DNA from: Pseudomonas sp. KUIN-1
GTDB lineage: Bacteria > Pseudomonadota > Gammaproteobacteria > Pseudomonadales > Pseudomonadaceae
Length of the DNA stretch: 64,000 nt
Reading direction: 5' to 3'
NCBI RefSeq assembly: GCF_009176725.1
Contig: NZ_AP020337.1
Span: 4,595,501-4,659,500, forward strand
The notes under the pieces were generated by a model. That model did not search any database, was not told where the DNA came from, and saw only the letters and a list, made by a program, of their open reading frames with translations. Shown here in pieces: positions 63,408 to 64,000 of the stretch (positions are counted from its first letter, which is position 1; each line of letters begins with the position of its first letter). The position numbers were made by a program, and so were the translations under genes.

Positions 63408-64000
63408 TCAGGTAAACAGCTGCGTACTCAAGTCGCGACTGGCATCAAGCATGATGGGCAGAAAGCGCTGTTCCAGCTCGCTGCGTGCCACACGTCCGGC
63501 GCTGGTGCTGACATTCAGCGCCGCCAGCACCTGGCCCGACGCATCATAGACTGGTACCGCAATTGAACGCAGCCCCTGTTCCAGTTCCTGATCGACAATA
63601 CACCAGCCCTGTTGCCGAACCAGTTGCAGACATTCGAGCAAGGCTTCCGGGGTGCGAATGGTGCGGCTGGTCTTGGGCTGCAGATCGACATGGTCAAGGT
63701 ATTCATGCAACGACACGTCATCCAGTGCGGCCAGCAGAATGCGGCCCATGGACGTGCAGTACGCGGGAAGACGACCGCCCACGGAAAGGTCGACCGAGAT
63801 CAGCCGCTGCGTGGTGGCAGAGCGCGCGATATAAAGAATGTCGTCGCCTTCCAGCGTGGCCATGTTGCACGCCTCGTGCAGCTGGTCGCTCATACGGTCC
63901 AGATAAGGCTGCGACGAGGTTGCCAGTGGCGTCGATGACAAATAGGCGTGGCCCAGCGTCAACACCTTGGGCAGTAGCGAGTAGGTACGGCCGTCAGTGG
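63408..64000 (-). CDS. pcaR: IclR-family activator PcaR (N-terminus outside the window)
   Basis: C-terminal ~195 residues of an IclR-type regulator, which senses beta-ketoadipate and activates pca genes. Visible are the start of the effector domain (LPKVLTLGHAYLSSTPLATSSQP), MSDQLHEACNMATLEGDDILYIAR, GRLPAYCTSMGRILLAALDD, GWCIVDQELEQGLRSIAVPVYD and the end SRDLSTQLFT. The helix-turn-helix lies beyond base 64000. Adjacent to pcaI with PcaR boxes between. Confidence 0.92.
   Translation of the reverse strand, partial: TDGRTYSLLPKVLTLGHAYLSSTPLATSSQPYLDRMSDQLHEACNMATLEGDDILYIARSATTQRLISVDLSVGGRLPAYCTSMGRILLAALDDVSLHEYLDHVDLQPKTSRTIRTPEALLECLQLVRQQGWCIVDQELEQGLRSIAVPVYDASGQVLAALNVSTSAGRVARSELEQRFLPIMLDASRDLSTQLFT

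Overview
The window is a chromosomal segment of a gamma-proteobacterial Pseudomonas, most likely of the P. syringae group. Pointers are a MexAB-OprM efflux operon under a PmeR/TtgR-type repressor, PhaG, the pcaR/pcaIJ-F-T order, a guanidine-I riboswitch operon, a pectin lyase, an alpha-xenorhabdolysin-like toxin pair and REP sequences of the Pseudomonas GGAGCGAGCTTGCTCGCGAA type. No species-level marker was tested.

Layout. 1-3.9 kb: end of a tripartite tricarboxylate transporter operon (tctB partial, tctA) with an AbrB-family membrane protein, then ung on the other strand and a small repeat cluster. 3.9-15.5 kb: a Gly/Arg-rich lipoprotein, then a guanidine-I riboswitch ahead of an eight-gene operon (ABC transporter, two DUF1989 proteins, biotin-dependent carboxylase, allophanate hydrolase) that should import guanidine and break it down to ammonia and CO2. 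The carboxylase contains the most unusual feature of the window: an array of ten REP copies with periods of exactly 108 or 126 bp, read in frame as an extra ~350-residue linker. 15.6-21.4 kb: a large dermonecrotic-toxin/Stv-like protein, a cysteine-rich CWC protein whose C-terminus is encoded by a 155-bp MITE, an RsuA-type pseudouridine synthase, PhaG and tRNA-Gly(CCC). 21.6-29.4 kb (mostly minus strand): a large Upf1/Dna2-like helicase, a pectin lyase, a GNAT enzyme, an iron-type alcohol dehydrogenase and a methyltransferase.

29.7-32 kb: a two-gene XaxA/XaxB-like binary pore-forming toxin operon closed by a terminator. 32-33.3 kb: two TPM-domain proteins. 33.6-41.7 kb: periplasmic beta-glucosidase BglX, a DctB/DctD-like sigma-54 two-component system and a PAS hybrid histidine kinase. 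41.9-46.7 kb: HscC-type Hsp70 with a translationally coupled membrane J-like protein, then a KgtP-like permease. 46.7-52.2 kb: an AT-rich gap, a small secreted protein built of 13-residue repeats, a flavin reductase-like protein, small conserved proteins, a DHA2 exporter and an orphan DUF3396 (type VI immunity-like) protein. 52.2-58.8 kb: pmeR divergent from mexA-mexB-oprM, with a TtgR-like operator between them. 58.9-64 kb: the beta-ketoadipate genes pcaI-pcaJ-pcaF-pcaT behind two PcaR-like operator boxes, and pcaR running off the window.

The window combines nitrogen scavenging (guanidine), aromatic and dicarboxylate carbon use, drug efflux, plant cell-wall attack and toxin genes. Coordinates and start codons were chosen by reading ribosome-binding sites and family N-termini by eye; no database search was run.
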